This document shows, piece after piece, positions 28,991 to 39,745 of a stretch of 64,000 nucleotides of DNA. Source of the stretch: Variovorax sp. Root411 (GTDB lineage: Bacteria > Pseudomonadota > Gammaproteobacteria > Burkholderiales > Burkholderiaceae_C); NCBI RefSeq assembly GCF_001425205.1, contig NZ_LMDW01000016.1, forward strand, positions 62,001-126,000, written 5' to 3'. The position numbers and the translations under genes are program-made. The notes beneath the pieces were generated by a model. The model searched no databases. It was not told the origin of the DNA and saw only the letters and a list, made by a program, of their open reading frames with translations. Numbering within the stretch: the first letter of the stretch is position 1; the number at the start of each line of letters is the position of its first letter.

Positions 28991-29764
28991 ATGGCGCAGA
29001 CCTTCACCTCGTTGTCCGCCCCGCAGGTCATGCTGTGGGGCGTACTTTTTTTCGGCGGCATCTATCTCGGCTTCGGCGGCATCACCTGGCTGTTGACGAA
29101 CTGCGTGCTGCCGGCGCTGGGCCTCGGGCGCGAACTCGATCCGCGGCCGTTGCAGCCGGGGCAACTGCAGCGCGAGCTGGGGCAGTCGGGCGTGTCGGTG
29201 CTGATCTTCGGGCTGGGCATGGTGTTTCCATGGGGGCTGCTGCAGCTGGGCTGGGCGCGGCTCGACGGCGATGCGGGGTGGCGGCAGATCGCGGTCGAGA
29301 TCGTCGCGCTGGCTTTCTGGAACGACGTGCATTTCTGGATCAACCACCGGCTGCTGCATACGCGCTGGCTGCGGCGCTTTCACGGACCGCACCACCGCTC
29401 GTTCGTGACCACGCCTTGGGCCACCTACAGCTTTCATCCCGTCGAGGCGCTGATGCTCGGCAACGTGATCCTGCTGCCGATGGTGGTGCACGACTTCAGT
29501 TTCTGGTCGCTGGCGGCGGTGCCGGTGTTCAGCCTGTTCTTCAACTGCATCGGGCATTCGAACTACGACTTCTTCACGGGCGTGTCGTACAGCAACTGGT
29601 TCGCGGCGAGCCGCCGGCACCATCTGCACCACGCCGTGCACAACGGCAACTACGGATTTCAATTCACGTTCATGGACCGGCTGTTCGGAACGCGTGTCGC
29701 GGCCGATGCAGCCGAGCCGATTCTCCGGGCCTACCGCAAGAAGCATGGCGCAACCACGGCCTGA
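28991..29764 (+). CDS. Sterol desaturase / fatty acid hydroxylase superfamily membrane protein
   Basis: A 257-residue protein with several membrane segments and the histidine clusters of the non-heme diiron hydroxylase superfamily: H114FWINH119 with H123, H131GPHH135, and RRH210HLHH214. Such enzymes hydroxylate or desaturate lipid substrates in the membrane with O2. The substrate is unknown. A G-rich stretch precedes the ATG, 9 bases after the phospholipase gene, and the next gene overlaps by 20 bases. Confidence 0.86.
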   Translation: MAQTFTSLSAPQVMLWGVLFFGGIYLGFGGITWLLTNCVLPALGLGRELDPRPLQPGQLQRELGQSGVSVLIFGLGMVFPWGLLQLGWARLDGDAGWRQIAVEIVALAFWNDVHFWINHRLLHTRWLRRFHGPHHRSFVTTPWATYSFHPVEALMLGNVILLPMVVHDFSFWSLAAVPVFSLFFNCIGHSNYDFFTGVSYSNWFAASRRHHLHHAVHNGNYGFQFTFMDRLFGTRVAADAAEPILRAYRKKHGATTA

Positions 29765-30686
29765 CGCGAGTCGCCACCTGCCGCGGCTGCGTCACTGGCG
29801 CGACTGGCAGAGCCTTGCCTATCTCGTCGCGTTGCCTGTGCTGGCTGCGTGGCAGTGGTTCCACGGCTTCGATGTCCTGTTGTATGGGCTGACGCTGCTC
29901 CTGACGCTCGGCGTCGGCGTGATCCATCACAACCATGTGCATCTGCGCATGTGGCGCGGGCGCCGCATGAACCGGCTGACGGACTTCTGGATCACGCTGC
30001 TGCAGGGGCACCCCACCTTCGTGTTCTGGCCTGCGCACGTGGCCAACCATCACCGGCATCGGCACGGGCCGAAGGACGTGGCGCGCACCTACCGCTTCGG
30101 CGGCGACACCAACCACCTGCGGGGTTACCTGCTGCATCCGTTCCAGGCGGTGTGGGTGCTGATGCCGGTGTTCTTCGCGTGGCTTGCTCGGCTGCGGCTG
30201 CATAGGCGCGGCGCGTGGCGCTACTGCATGGCGCAGTACGTGCTGTGGCTGGCCAGTTGGGCAGTACTGCTGGCGCTCGATTGGCGCAAGGCACTGGTCT
30301 TCGTCATTGCGCCCCAGCTGCATGGCCTGCACTGGCTGCTGGCGACCAACTACCTCCAGCACGCACATGCCGACGGCCGGAAGGCGCCTCGCAAGGAGGC
30401 GCAGGGCGATACCCCGGGTAGCCGGCTGAACTACGCCCGCAATTTCGAGGGGCTGGTGAACCCCTTGCTGTTCAACATCGGCCTGCACACCGCACACCAC
30501 GAGAACCCGCATGCCCATTGGTCCGAGCTCACCCGCCTGCATCGCACGCGCTACCGCGCGCAGGTGGACCCCGTGCTCAACGAGGGCGGGCTGGTGCCGT
30601 ACATGGTGCGGGTGTTCCTGCTGGGGGCCGTGTGGCCGCGTTTTCGCAGCCGCCCGCTGATGCCTCCCGATTCATCCATCAACTGA
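29745..30686 (+). CDS. Fatty acid desaturase family protein
   Basis: A 313-residue membrane protein with the three desaturase histidine boxes: HHNHVH (61-66), H102HRHRH107, and HTAHHENPH near the C-terminus. This is a second, separately derived non-heme diiron oxidase directly beside the sterol-desaturase-type one. It should introduce a double bond or hydroxyl into an acyl chain. The start at 29745 lies inside the end of the previous gene, and the next gene starts 3 bases after its stop, so both neighbours are probably coupled to it. Confidence 0.84.
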   Translation: MAQPRPDASRHLPRLRHWRDWQSLAYLVALPVLAAWQWFHGFDVLLYGLTLLLTLGVGVIHHNHVHLRMWRGRRMNRLTDFWITLLQGHPTFVFWPAHVANHHRHRHGPKDVARTYRFGGDTNHLRGYLLHPFQAVWVLMPVFFAWLARLRLHRRGAWRYCMAQYVLWLASWAVLLALDWRKALVFVIAPQLHGLHWLLATNYLQHAHADGRKAPRKEAQGDTPGSRLNYARNFEGLVNPLLFNIGLHTAHHENPHAHWSELTRLHRTRYRAQVDPVLNEGGLVPYMVRVFLLGAVWPRFRSRPLMPPDSSIN

Positions 30687-30689
30687 ACC

Positions 30690-32606
30690 ATGCCCGTCTC
30701 ATTTCAACGCGTCTACCTCGAAAGCGCCGGCTACTTTATGCCGGGCGAGCCCATTCCCAACGACCGTATGGACGTCTACATCGCGCCGCTCAACCGCATG
30801 TCGGAGCGCATCAAGCGGCGCATCCTGGCGGAGAACGGCATCCTCACGCGGCACTACGCCATCGACGAGGAAGGCGTGACCCGCCACACCAATGCGCAAC
30901 TGGCGGCCGGTGCCATCCGCGACTGCCTGCGGCGGGGTGGGGCGGAGCTGTCGCGCGTGTCGCTGCTGGCCAGCGGCTCGTCGGGCGGCGACACGCTGAT
31001 GCCGGGCTTCGCCAACATGATCCAGGGCGAACTGGCCGCGCAGCCGATGGAGACGCACTCGGTGCACGGCATCTGCGCGGCCGGCGTGTCGGCGATCCAG
31101 ACTGCCGCGCAGGGCATCGAACTGGGCGCTCATCGTTCGGCGATGGCGGTGGCGAGCGAGATGCCGTCACGCCTGTTCAAGCGTTCGCGCTTCGCGGCGC
31201 GTGGCTACGAGACCGACTTCGACTCGCACTTCCTGCGCTGGATGCTGTCCGATGGCGCGGGCGCCTTGCTGCTGTCCGACGGTACGCCCGCACTGGCCGG
31301 CGCACCGGGGCTGCGGCTGAAGCTGAAGTGGGTGCACCAGCGCGCCTTCTCGGGCGACTATCCGGTGTGCATGCAGCTCGGGCTGACCGAAGACCGGGCA
31401 CGCGGCCACCTCGATTTCGGTTCCTGGGCCGAGGCCGAAGCTGCGGGTGCGCTATCGCTGCGCCAGGACATCCGCCTGCTGCCGCACCTGTTCGACATCG
31501 GCATCCACGAGTACGCGGGGCTGGTGCGCGACGGGTGGGTCGATCCGAAGCGGGTCGATCACTTCCTGTGCCACTACTCGTCCGAAAAATTCATTCCGGT
31601 GGTCGAGGACCTGATGGCCAAGGCCGACCTGTCGATCCCGCGCGAACGCTGGTGGAGCAACCTCGCATGGCGTGGCAACACCGGCGCAGCGTCGATCCTC
31701 GTGATGCTGGCCGAATTCCTGCACACCAAGGCGCTGAAGCCCGGCGAGCAGATCTTCTGCTACGTGCCGGAGTCGGGGCGCTTCATGGCAGCGTACATGC
31801 TGCTCGAAGTGGAGGCGGTCGATGCCGTGCCGGTGGTCGTCGCGCCGCGCGCGGCGGCGGCGCCCGACGACGACCTCGTGATCGCGCCCCCGCACGACCC
31901 GGCCGCCGCACCCGACGGCCTCGGCGCCTTGTTGACCGAATTGGCCGCCATCTGGCACGACTACCGCTCCCGCGTCTGGCGCACGCCGCTGGTCCGCCAG
32001 ATCCGCGAGCGCCGCTTTGCCGTGCCCGACTACCTGAACTGGATGGGGCAATGGGTGCCCCAGGTGCGCGAAGGCAGCCTGTGGATGCGCGAAGGCGCCG
32101 CCTCGTTGAGCGAGCCGTACCAGGTGCTGGCCTCGCTGATCGGCGTGCACGCGGGGGAGGAGCAGAACGACTTCAACATCCTCTTCAGCGACTACCGCAA
32201 CGCCGGTGGCACGGTCGAGAAAATCGAGGACCTGCGCCGCAACCCCGGCGGCGAGGCGCTCAATGCCTACCTGCATGGCCTGGCCGCCACGCGCGACCCG
32301 ATCGGGCTGCTGGGCGCGATCTACATCATCGAGGGCACGGGCCAGCGCATCGTGCCGGCGCTGCTGCCGCTGCTCAAGGCCAGCCTGAAGCTGCCGCCCG
32401 ATGCCTTCCGCTTCCTCGAGTACCACGGCCATAACGACGAGCATCACCTGAGCCGCTGGCTCACGGCGGTCGAAATGGTCATGGCCGTGGAAGGGCAGGC
32501 CCGCGCCGCCCGACAGATTGCCGACACCGCGCGCCACACGGCCGCGCTGTACCTGATGCAGTTCCAGCACATCACCGAACGCAGCCCCCATGGACCGAAC
32601 ACCTGA
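30690..32606 (+). CDS. Ketoacyl-ACP synthase III fused to a heme-oxygenase-like domain
   Basis: A 638-residue two-domain protein. Residues 1 to about 375 form a FabH-like condensing enzyme with a complete triad: Cys129 (HGICAAG), His295 (FLCHYSSEK) and Asn330 (GNTGAAS). An Ala/Pro/Asp-rich linker (about 385-412) leads to residues 415-630, which look like an iron-containing redox (heme-oxygenase/TenA-like) fold. Candidate metal ligands there are H487 with E490/E491 and D494, E548, and the E577-Y-H-G-H-N-D-E-H-H586 cluster. The condensing domain would join acyl units; the second domain may oxidise the product. The fusion is unusual. It sits 3 bases after the desaturase gene and overlaps the next gene by 17 bases. 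Confidence 0.82.
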   Translation: MPVSFQRVYLESAGYFMPGEPIPNDRMDVYIAPLNRMSERIKRRILAENGILTRHYAIDEEGVTRHTNAQLAAGAIRDCLRRGGAELSRVSLLASGSSGGDTLMPGFANMIQGELAAQPMETHSVHGICAAGVSAIQTAAQGIELGAHRSAMAVASEMPSRLFKRSRFAARGYETDFDSHFLRWMLSDGAGALLLSDGTPALAGAPGLRLKLKWVHQRAFSGDYPVCMQLGLTEDRARGHLDFGSWAEAEAAGALSLRQDIRLLPHLFDIGIHEYAGLVRDGWVDPKRVDHFLCHYSSEKFIPVVEDLMAKADLSIPRERWWSNLAWRGNTGAASILVMLAEFLHTKALKPGEQIFCYVPESGRFMAAYMLLEVEAVDAVPVVVAPRAAAAPDDDLVIAPPHDPAAAPDGLGALLTELAAIWHDYRSRVWRTPLVRQIRERRFAVPDYLNWMGQWVPQVREGSLWMREGAASLSEPYQVLASLIGVHAGEEQNDFNILFSDYRNAGGTVEKIEDLRRNPGGEALNAYLHGLAATRDPIGLLGAIYIIEGTGQRIVPALLPLLKASLKLPPDAFRFLEYHGHNDEHHLSRWLTAVEMVMAVEGQARAARQIADTARHTAALYLMQFQHITERSPHGPNT

Positions 32607-33501
32607 TTTCCTGACCCAGGCGCACGACGAGCGCGACCCCAGCCCCTGGCTGGCGCTGTACCTCGACCAGAGCACGCCGCTGCCCGATGACGTCAAGGCC
32701 GCGTGGCTGGCCGATTCGAGTTCGGCCTCGCGCCAGTACCTGCTGCCGTTCCTGCGGCCGATCGCGCGGCTGACGATCATCCTGATCCAGATCGTGAAGG
32801 TGTTCGTGCCGCGCAACTGGTCGCATTCGATGTTGCTGCACCGACTTCTCGCCTGGGGGCTGAAGCGCTTTGTTTCGCCGGAGGCCAATTGGCTGATCCT
32901 GCGGCACTTTCACCTGGGCTCGCAGGTGCTGGCCTTCATCGGGCGAAACTCGCCGGCCCCGGTGGCGACGAGCCCGCTGGAGCCGGCCGACATCGACGCG
33001 CTGAAGGACGAGATGTTCCTGAAGCACGACCTGAACCTGTTCAACTTCGTGATCCGGCTAAACAAGGCGCTGCGCGACAAGGGCGTGGCGCTGTGCAAGG
33101 CGGAACAGGCCGATTTCTCGATGATCAGGGAGCCCGGTCCGCGGCTGGAAGACATGCCCCGGGGAAAGCTCAATTTTCTCGACCTGCAAAGCGCGATCGA
33201 GCTTTTTACGCCGCTTTACCAGCTGATGCTGACGGACAACGATTTTTGGCGTGCCGCCAACTCCCTGCAGCTGGACGAAACCATCGGCATCTACGCGGCC
33301 ACGATCCTGGCCGCGCCCGAACACCTCATTCTGGTCAACAACAAGCACCCGCTCGTGCCCCTGTCGACCTTGCGGGCGGGGCATCGGCTGGTGATCCACG
33401 GGTTGTCCACCGAAATGCTGCACAGCCTGCTCCAGCGGATGCAGGCGGCCCAGGAAACCGGGGCGCCAGAGACCTCCCCGTGCGAGCAGCCACTTGCATA
33501 G
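32590..33501 (+). CDS. Conserved protein of unknown function in the lipid operon
   Basis: A 303-residue protein I do not recognise. It begins MDRTPDFLTQAHDERDPSPW. A hydrophobic stretch near residues 58-76 (ARLTIILIQIVKVFVP) suggests one membrane-associated segment. The rest is helical and charged, with FLKHDLNLFNFVIRLNKALRD in the middle. No catalytic motif is obvious, though histidines and acids are present. It overlaps the synthase fusion gene by 17 bases, so its role is very likely tied to that enzyme. Confidence 0.7.
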   Translation: MDRTPDFLTQAHDERDPSPWLALYLDQSTPLPDDVKAAWLADSSSASRQYLLPFLRPIARLTIILIQIVKVFVPRNWSHSMLLHRLLAWGLKRFVSPEANWLILRHFHLGSQVLAFIGRNSPAPVATSPLEPADIDALKDEMFLKHDLNLFNFVIRLNKALRDKGVALCKAEQADFSMIREPGPRLEDMPRGKLNFLDLQSAIELFTPLYQLMLTDNDFWRAANSLQLDETIGIYAATILAAPEHLILVNNKHPLVPLSTLRAGHRLVIHGLSTEMLHSLLQRMQAAQETGAPETSPCEQPLA

Positions 33502-33527
33502 GCGTATGCTGCCCCCAGATGCGAACC

Positions 33528-33890
33528 ATGAACACGACCGATAATCCGTCTCCCAAGACCGATCTGGCAGTGACCCACGTGTTGGCACAACTGCTGGAAA
33601 AGCTTGAACACAGCGCTGTGCCCGTTGGCGCAGAGCAGTACCGTTCCGTGGTCGAACACCTCGTGCATGAGTTCGAGGATGTCGAGCAGGGCGCCGAACT
33701 CGGCCGTCTGCTCGATGCTTATCCGGCCGCGGCCGAGGTGTACGAGAACCTCAATTACCAGCACGCCGGGCTTTGCCGCTCGGCGTTGGACGCTTCCCTG
33801 GCTGCTGAAGCCAGTGCCCGGGAAGCCATTGCACGCGCGATACGCCGTGCCGAACCGAACAGCAAGGACAAGACGCATGGCGAAGGGTGA
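33528..33890 (+). CDS. Small hypothetical protein, acidic and helical
   Basis: A 120-residue protein with no recognised family. It appears fully helical and acidic, containing a leucine/valine-rich stretch (AVTHVLAQLLEKLEH) and an EFEDVEQGAELGRLLDAYPAAAEVYENLNYQ region. An alternative ATG at 33519 would add three residues. It follows the lipid operon by 26 bases and overlaps the next small gene by 14 bases, so it is probably a real coupled gene. Its function is unknown. Confidence 0.65.
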   Translation: MNTTDNPSPKTDLAVTHVLAQLLEKLEHSAVPVGAEQYRSVVEHLVHEFEDVEQGAELGRLLDAYPAAAEVYENLNYQHAGLCRSALDASLAAEASAREAIARAIRRAEPNSKDKTHGEG

Positions 33891-34107
33891 AGTGAAGACG
33901 GCGGTGGTGGCGGACGGCCTGCGTTACAAATCGAAAACGCCCGGTTCGCCGTTCCGCGCCTCGGCGTCGTTCAGTGGCGCGACCATGTCGTGCTTCATGT
34001 GCGGCAAGCACCGCGTGCGCTCGCAGCTGCGCACCCGTCAGGTGCTGGGCAAGTCCCAGACCGTTTGCGCCCCTTCCTGCAAGGCGCTCGACGAATCCCT
34101 CGAATAG
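33877..34107 (+). CDS. Small zinc-ribbon-like hypothetical protein
   Basis: A 76-residue basic protein with a CFMCGKH motif and a later C-x3-C pair (VCAPSC), a spacing that fits a small zinc-binding ribbon. It starts MAKGEVKTAVVADGLRYKSK. It overlaps the preceding 120-residue gene by 14 bases. I do not recognise the family; an RNA- or DNA-binding role is only a guess from charge and cysteines. Confidence 0.65.
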   Translation: MAKGEVKTAVVADGLRYKSKTPGSPFRASASFSGATMSCFMCGKHRVRSQLRTRQVLGKSQTVCAPSCKALDESLE

Positions 34108-34359
34108 GGGGTTGACCGAATCCGGTGGAATGACTCCTGCTAGCACATCGGGGAGGCATTTTGGAGACATTTCCGCGTGCATAAGTCACGGATTGGCCTT
34201 CCACATTGTTGCCAATCGCTATACAGTTAGACACAAATGATGCAAGTAATTGCATGAATTCAAAAGTTCTAATTTGTAGCCGATTTCCAATGAATTGCAG
34301 CCACGCCGTCGACGCCCCTCGCGGGACATGGAATTCAACGCTTGCAAAGGGGTTCTGCC
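34108..34359. other. AT-rich intergenic region with inverted repeat
   Basis: This 252-base region is clearly richer in A and T than its neighbours, most of all at about 34195-34300. A perfect inverted repeat ATGCAA-GTAA-TTGCAT lies at 34240-34255 and could be a regulator site. A TATACA at 34220-34225 could be a -10 element, but no matching -35 is obvious. It is the promoter region of the hypothetical gene at 34360. No RNA gene was recognised in it. Confidence 0.5.
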
Positions 34360-34947
34360 ATGGCTAAGTCGCGCCACGTGGTCATCCAGGTGGTCAAGCG
34401 CTCCTCCGGCAGCGCCACCCACCACGTCGAATTCCTGATGGACGACAACTTCGCCGAGCGGCTGCGGCAGTTGCGTTCGCTGGTGCCCCCTCTGGGCAGC
34501 CTCAACAAGCAGCGCGACCTCGTGATCGACAAGGTGCGCGTGCGACTGCCCAACGCCATCTGGCGCTCGGGCAACGAGATCGAGATGGACGGGGGCGTGG
34601 ACGGCTCCTGCATCGTCATTGCCGCGGAAGGCTCGTTCAATTGCGGCGGCAAGGACCGCAAGACGCGCGAGAAGCTCGTGACGTACAACTTCTCGATCGC
34701 ACGCCTGATCGAACTGCATGCCGAGCGCCCCGAGGGCGAGACCCTCTATATTCGCGACGGCGTGTTCGCCAACGACGAGCCTGCCGAATCGCCGGCCGGC
34801 CGCTGGGTCACCTCGATGCACGAACTGGAAATGGTGATGCGCGTGCCGGACGCTCCGTCCGATTTCGACACCCTGCACGACCTGGCGCTGCGCCCCGAAC
34901 ACCAGCAGGTCGGCGGCGGTGCGCCGCAACGCGCCAACTTCTATTGA
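34360..34947 (+). CDS. Conserved hypothetical protein
   Basis: A 195-residue soluble protein I do not recognise. It begins MAKSRHVVIQVVKRSSGS and contains the charged segments DDNFAERLRQLRSLVPPLGSL and KDRKTREKLVTYNFSIARL. No signal peptide, membrane segment or catalytic motif is evident. An AAGGGG ribosome binding site at about 34347-34352 supports this ATG. It stands alone behind an AT-rich promoter region and converges on the hydrolase gene. Confidence 0.7.
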   Translation: MAKSRHVVIQVVKRSSGSATHHVEFLMDDNFAERLRQLRSLVPPLGSLNKQRDLVIDKVRVRLPNAIWRSGNEIEMDGGVDGSCIVIAAEGSFNCGGKDRKTREKLVTYNFSIARLIELHAERPEGETLYIRDGVFANDEPAESPAGRWVTSMHELEMVMRVPDAPSDFDTLHDLALRPEHQQVGGGAPQRANFY

Positions 34948-34960
34948 GCCTTCTTGCCGG

Positions 34961-35803
34961 TCAACCCGCGGCCGCTGCTTCGGGTGCCGTGCCTATGGGC
35001 GTGTACTGCGCGCGGTTGTCCTCCAGCCAGCGCACCGAGAGGCTGCTGTCCTGCTGTATCGGATGGAAGTCCGGGCGCAGGTAGCTACGCCAGCCGGCCA
35101 GGTTGCCGCGCAGCAGGCCGTCGCGGCTCAGCAGGATGCGTGCGGCGCTCTTCCAGGTCGACCATTTCCACAGTTGCTTTTCGCGGCGCAGGTTGTCGAT
35201 GGTCTGGTGCATCAGGTCGCCCAGGAACATTGCCGTAACGCGGCGGAACCAGCGCGTGCGCCATTCGTCGGAGCCGCCCGTGGCCTTGTAGATGTCGAAG
35301 GCCACGCTCTTGTGTTCCAGTTCTTCGGCGCTGTGCCACAGCCACATCGTGCGCAGCCGGGGCTCGGCGCCGTCGAGGATCTCGGGGTGGGCCAGCAGCC
35401 ATTCGGCGAACAGCGCCGTGAAGTGCTCGGTGGCCGCCGTCACCGCCAGCGCGTGGCGCGGATCGGCGTCTTCCATCAGCGCCAGGCGCTTGCCCGCGCG
35501 CGCCGTCCAGCCATCCACCAGGCCCTGGCTTTCCAAGTGGTTGTTGAAGAGCGAATGAATGCGCCGGTGCGTGGCTTCCTGGCCGATGAAACCGCGCAAG
35601 TCGGCGCGGTGCTTTTCCTGCACTTCCGTCGGCAGCGTGGCAACGGCATCGCGAACCGCGTCGATGAAGAATTGCTCGCCGAAGGGGAAGCTCATCGACA
35701 GGGCGTTGAAGAAAGCGGTCGAGAATGCGTCGCCGCCGCACCAGTCGCGGGCAAAGGGCGATTGCAGATCGATCAGAAGGCGGCGGACCACGAGATCAGT
35801 CAT
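34961..35803 (-). CDS. Metal-dependent hydrolase-like protein (PF10118 family)
   Basis: A 280-residue protein of the predicted metal-dependent hydrolase family PF10118. Probable metal ligands form a diiron-like pattern: E43, E76-x2-H79 with H83 (GQEATHRRIH), and EELEHKSVAFD further on. Several helices may sit at the membrane. Family members are often beside TetR regulators and lipid genes, but no member's reaction is certain to me. A GAGG lies upstream of the ATG at 35803. It is divergent from the TetR gene, with two matching palindromes between them. Confidence 0.8.
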   Translation of the reverse strand: MTDLVVRRLLIDLQSPFARDWCGGDAFSTAFFNALSMSFPFGEQFFIDAVRDAVATLPTEVQEKHRADLRGFIGQEATHRRIHSLFNNHLESQGLVDGWTARAGKRLALMEDADPRHALAVTAATEHFTALFAEWLLAHPEILDGAEPRLRTMWLWHSAEELEHKSVAFDIYKATGGSDEWRTRWFRRVTAMFLGDLMHQTIDNLRREKQLWKWSTWKSAARILLSRDGLLRGNLAGWRSYLRPDFHPIQQDSSLSVRWLEDNRAQYTPIGTAPEAAAAG

Positions 35804-35843
35804 GAAAAACAAGCCTCGGAAAAAGCGCGGGATGGAAATAGTT

Positions 35844-35859
35844 GGTACATCTTCGTACC
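35844..35859. promoter_or_regulatory. Operator-like palindrome 1 (GGTAC-N6-GTACC)
   Basis: GGTAC and GTACC are separated by six bases, in the gap between the divergent hydrolase and TetR genes. An identical architecture occurs 45 bases away. It is 41 bases upstream of the hydrolase start, well placed for repression of that gene. Confidence 0.65.
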
Positions 35860-35888
35860 GGCATGCTTCCATGGTGCAATCGAAGATT

Positions 35889-35904
35889 GGTACTGTCAAG
35901 TACC
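35889..35904. promoter_or_regulatory. Operator-like palindrome 2 (GGTAC-N6-GTACC)
   Basis: The same half-sites and the same six-base spacing as the element at 35844-35859; here the inverted match extends to GGTACT/AGTACC. It ends 25 bases before the TetR start, well placed for autoregulation. Confidence 0.65.
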
Positions 35905-35928
35905 GTGACGTAGGAAAATGTGCCGTTC

Positions 35929-36561
35929 ATGAGTGAAACCATCGAAACAGCCGTCCCTGCCAGGTCAGCCGACGGCATCGGAAGCGAGCACTACACGCGC
36001 CTGCTGCAAGGCATGGCGCATGCCGTGGCAGCCAAGGGCTACGCCGAAACCACCATCGCCGACATCGTGCGCGAGGCCGCCGTGTCGCGCCGCACCTTCT
36101 ACGAACACTTCAGCACCAAGACCGAGTGCCTGATCGCGCTCTACGAGACCGCCAGCCGGCGCGCGCTGCAGGCGGTGAGCGAGGCCTTCGATCCGGTGCA
36201 GCCCTGGCATGCGCAGGTGGAGCAGGCCATGACCGCGTACTTCGATTACCTCGCGCAAGACCCTGTGCTGCTGCGCACGCTGTTCGTCGAGATCCTGGGG
36301 CTCGGCATGCCCGGCCTCGTGGTGCGGCGCAGGGTGAACGACGAGATCGCCAACTTCATCCAGGTGGCGATCAACAGCGGCAGTGCCGGCGCGGAAGACC
36401 CCGGTGTGCACCTGTCGGGACAGATGGCGATGACGGTGGTCGGCGGCATCAACGAACTGGTGCTGCAGGCCATCGAGCAGGATCGAGCAGGCGACCTGCG
36501 CGAACTGGTGGCGCCCGCCACGCGGCTGGTGCGGGCCGTGGCGGCCGAGAGCGGGCGCTAG
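35929..36561 (+). CDS. TetR/AcrR family transcriptional regulator
   Basis: A 210-residue regulator. The N-terminal DNA-binding domain contains TIADIVREAAVSRRTFYEHFSTKTE, a typical TetR helix-turn-helix at about residues 42-66. The C-terminal ligand pocket has no obvious family marker. A GTG at 35920 would add three residues and lies nearer the GGAA sequence; the ATG is preferred by habit of the family. It probably represses itself and the divergent hydrolase gene through the two GGTAC-N6-GTACC sites. Confidence 0.9.
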   Translation: MSETIETAVPARSADGIGSEHYTRLLQGMAHAVAAKGYAETTIADIVREAAVSRRTFYEHFSTKTECLIALYETASRRALQAVSEAFDPVQPWHAQVEQAMTAYFDYLAQDPVLLRTLFVEILGLGMPGLVVRRRVNDEIANFIQVAINSGSAGAEDPGVHLSGQMAMTVVGGINELVLQAIEQDRAGDLRELVAPATRLVRAVAAESGR

Positions 36562-36596
36562 AGCTCGAGGCTCAGGTCGGCGTTGCGCGGAAGCGT

Positions 36597-36965
36597 TCAG
36601 CCCGGCTTTTTCTGCGCGGGGTCGTAGAAGAATTGCTCTTCCGCGATGCAATTGCCTTCCCAGCGCTGCCAGGCGATCTCCTCCATGCGCATCCTGCTGC
36701 CGCCCTTGAACGTGAACTCGAAGATCCAATGGATGGCCACATGGTCGCCATTCACCAGCACCGGCCGCACGCAGGTGGAGACCACCATCTCGGTGCGGGC
36801 GAGCACGGCGGTTTCCTGCGCCACCAGCGTGCCGCGGCCGCGCCGCGGCTCGGCCTGGTTCTCGCGCATGGTGGCATCTTCGGTGTAGTAATCCTCGATG
36901 GCCTTGGCGTGCGCGCCGCCCTCGACGGCGGCGATGAATGATTCGAGTCGTTCGGGCGTGGGCAT
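36597..36965 (-). CDS. SnoaL-like / NTF2-fold protein
   Basis: A 122-residue protein with the NTF2/SnoaL pattern: LESFIAAVEGGAHAKAIEDYYTEDATMREN at the start, then IHWIFEFTFKGGSRMRMEEIAWQRWEGNCIAEEQFFYDP. Such folds host small-molecule isomerases or cyclases, or act as binding proteins; the substrate is unknown. It begins immediately after the end of the hppA gene on the same strand (1-base gap), so it is probably co-transcribed with it. Confidence 0.8.
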   Translation of the reverse strand: MPTPERLESFIAAVEGGAHAKAIEDYYTEDATMRENQAEPRRGRGTLVAQETAVLARTEMVVSTCVRPVLVNGDHVAIHWIFEFTFKGGSRMRMEEIAWQRWEGNCIAEEQFFYDPAQKKPG

Positions 36966-36966
36966 T

Positions 36967-39492
<2,526 letters not shown>

Positions 39493-39745
39493 GCTTTGCT
39501 TCTCCATTCGTTCGTTGTGACTTGTGGAGACGGACAGCATGAGCCCTGCGCGCAACGCGTACGGGACCATGTTCTCCGCCGCGTTGCTTCCTCGAAGCTC
39601 GCTGCACCTGGGTGCGGAGCCGATTGGCCAACGCTTGCAATTTACAGGCAAAAACGAGTGCGTGTGCGACGGGCTGGTGACACGGAAAGTAAACTCCGGG
39701 TTTGTCCCCATCCCTCTCATACTTTTCAACTACTCGAAAAACGTC

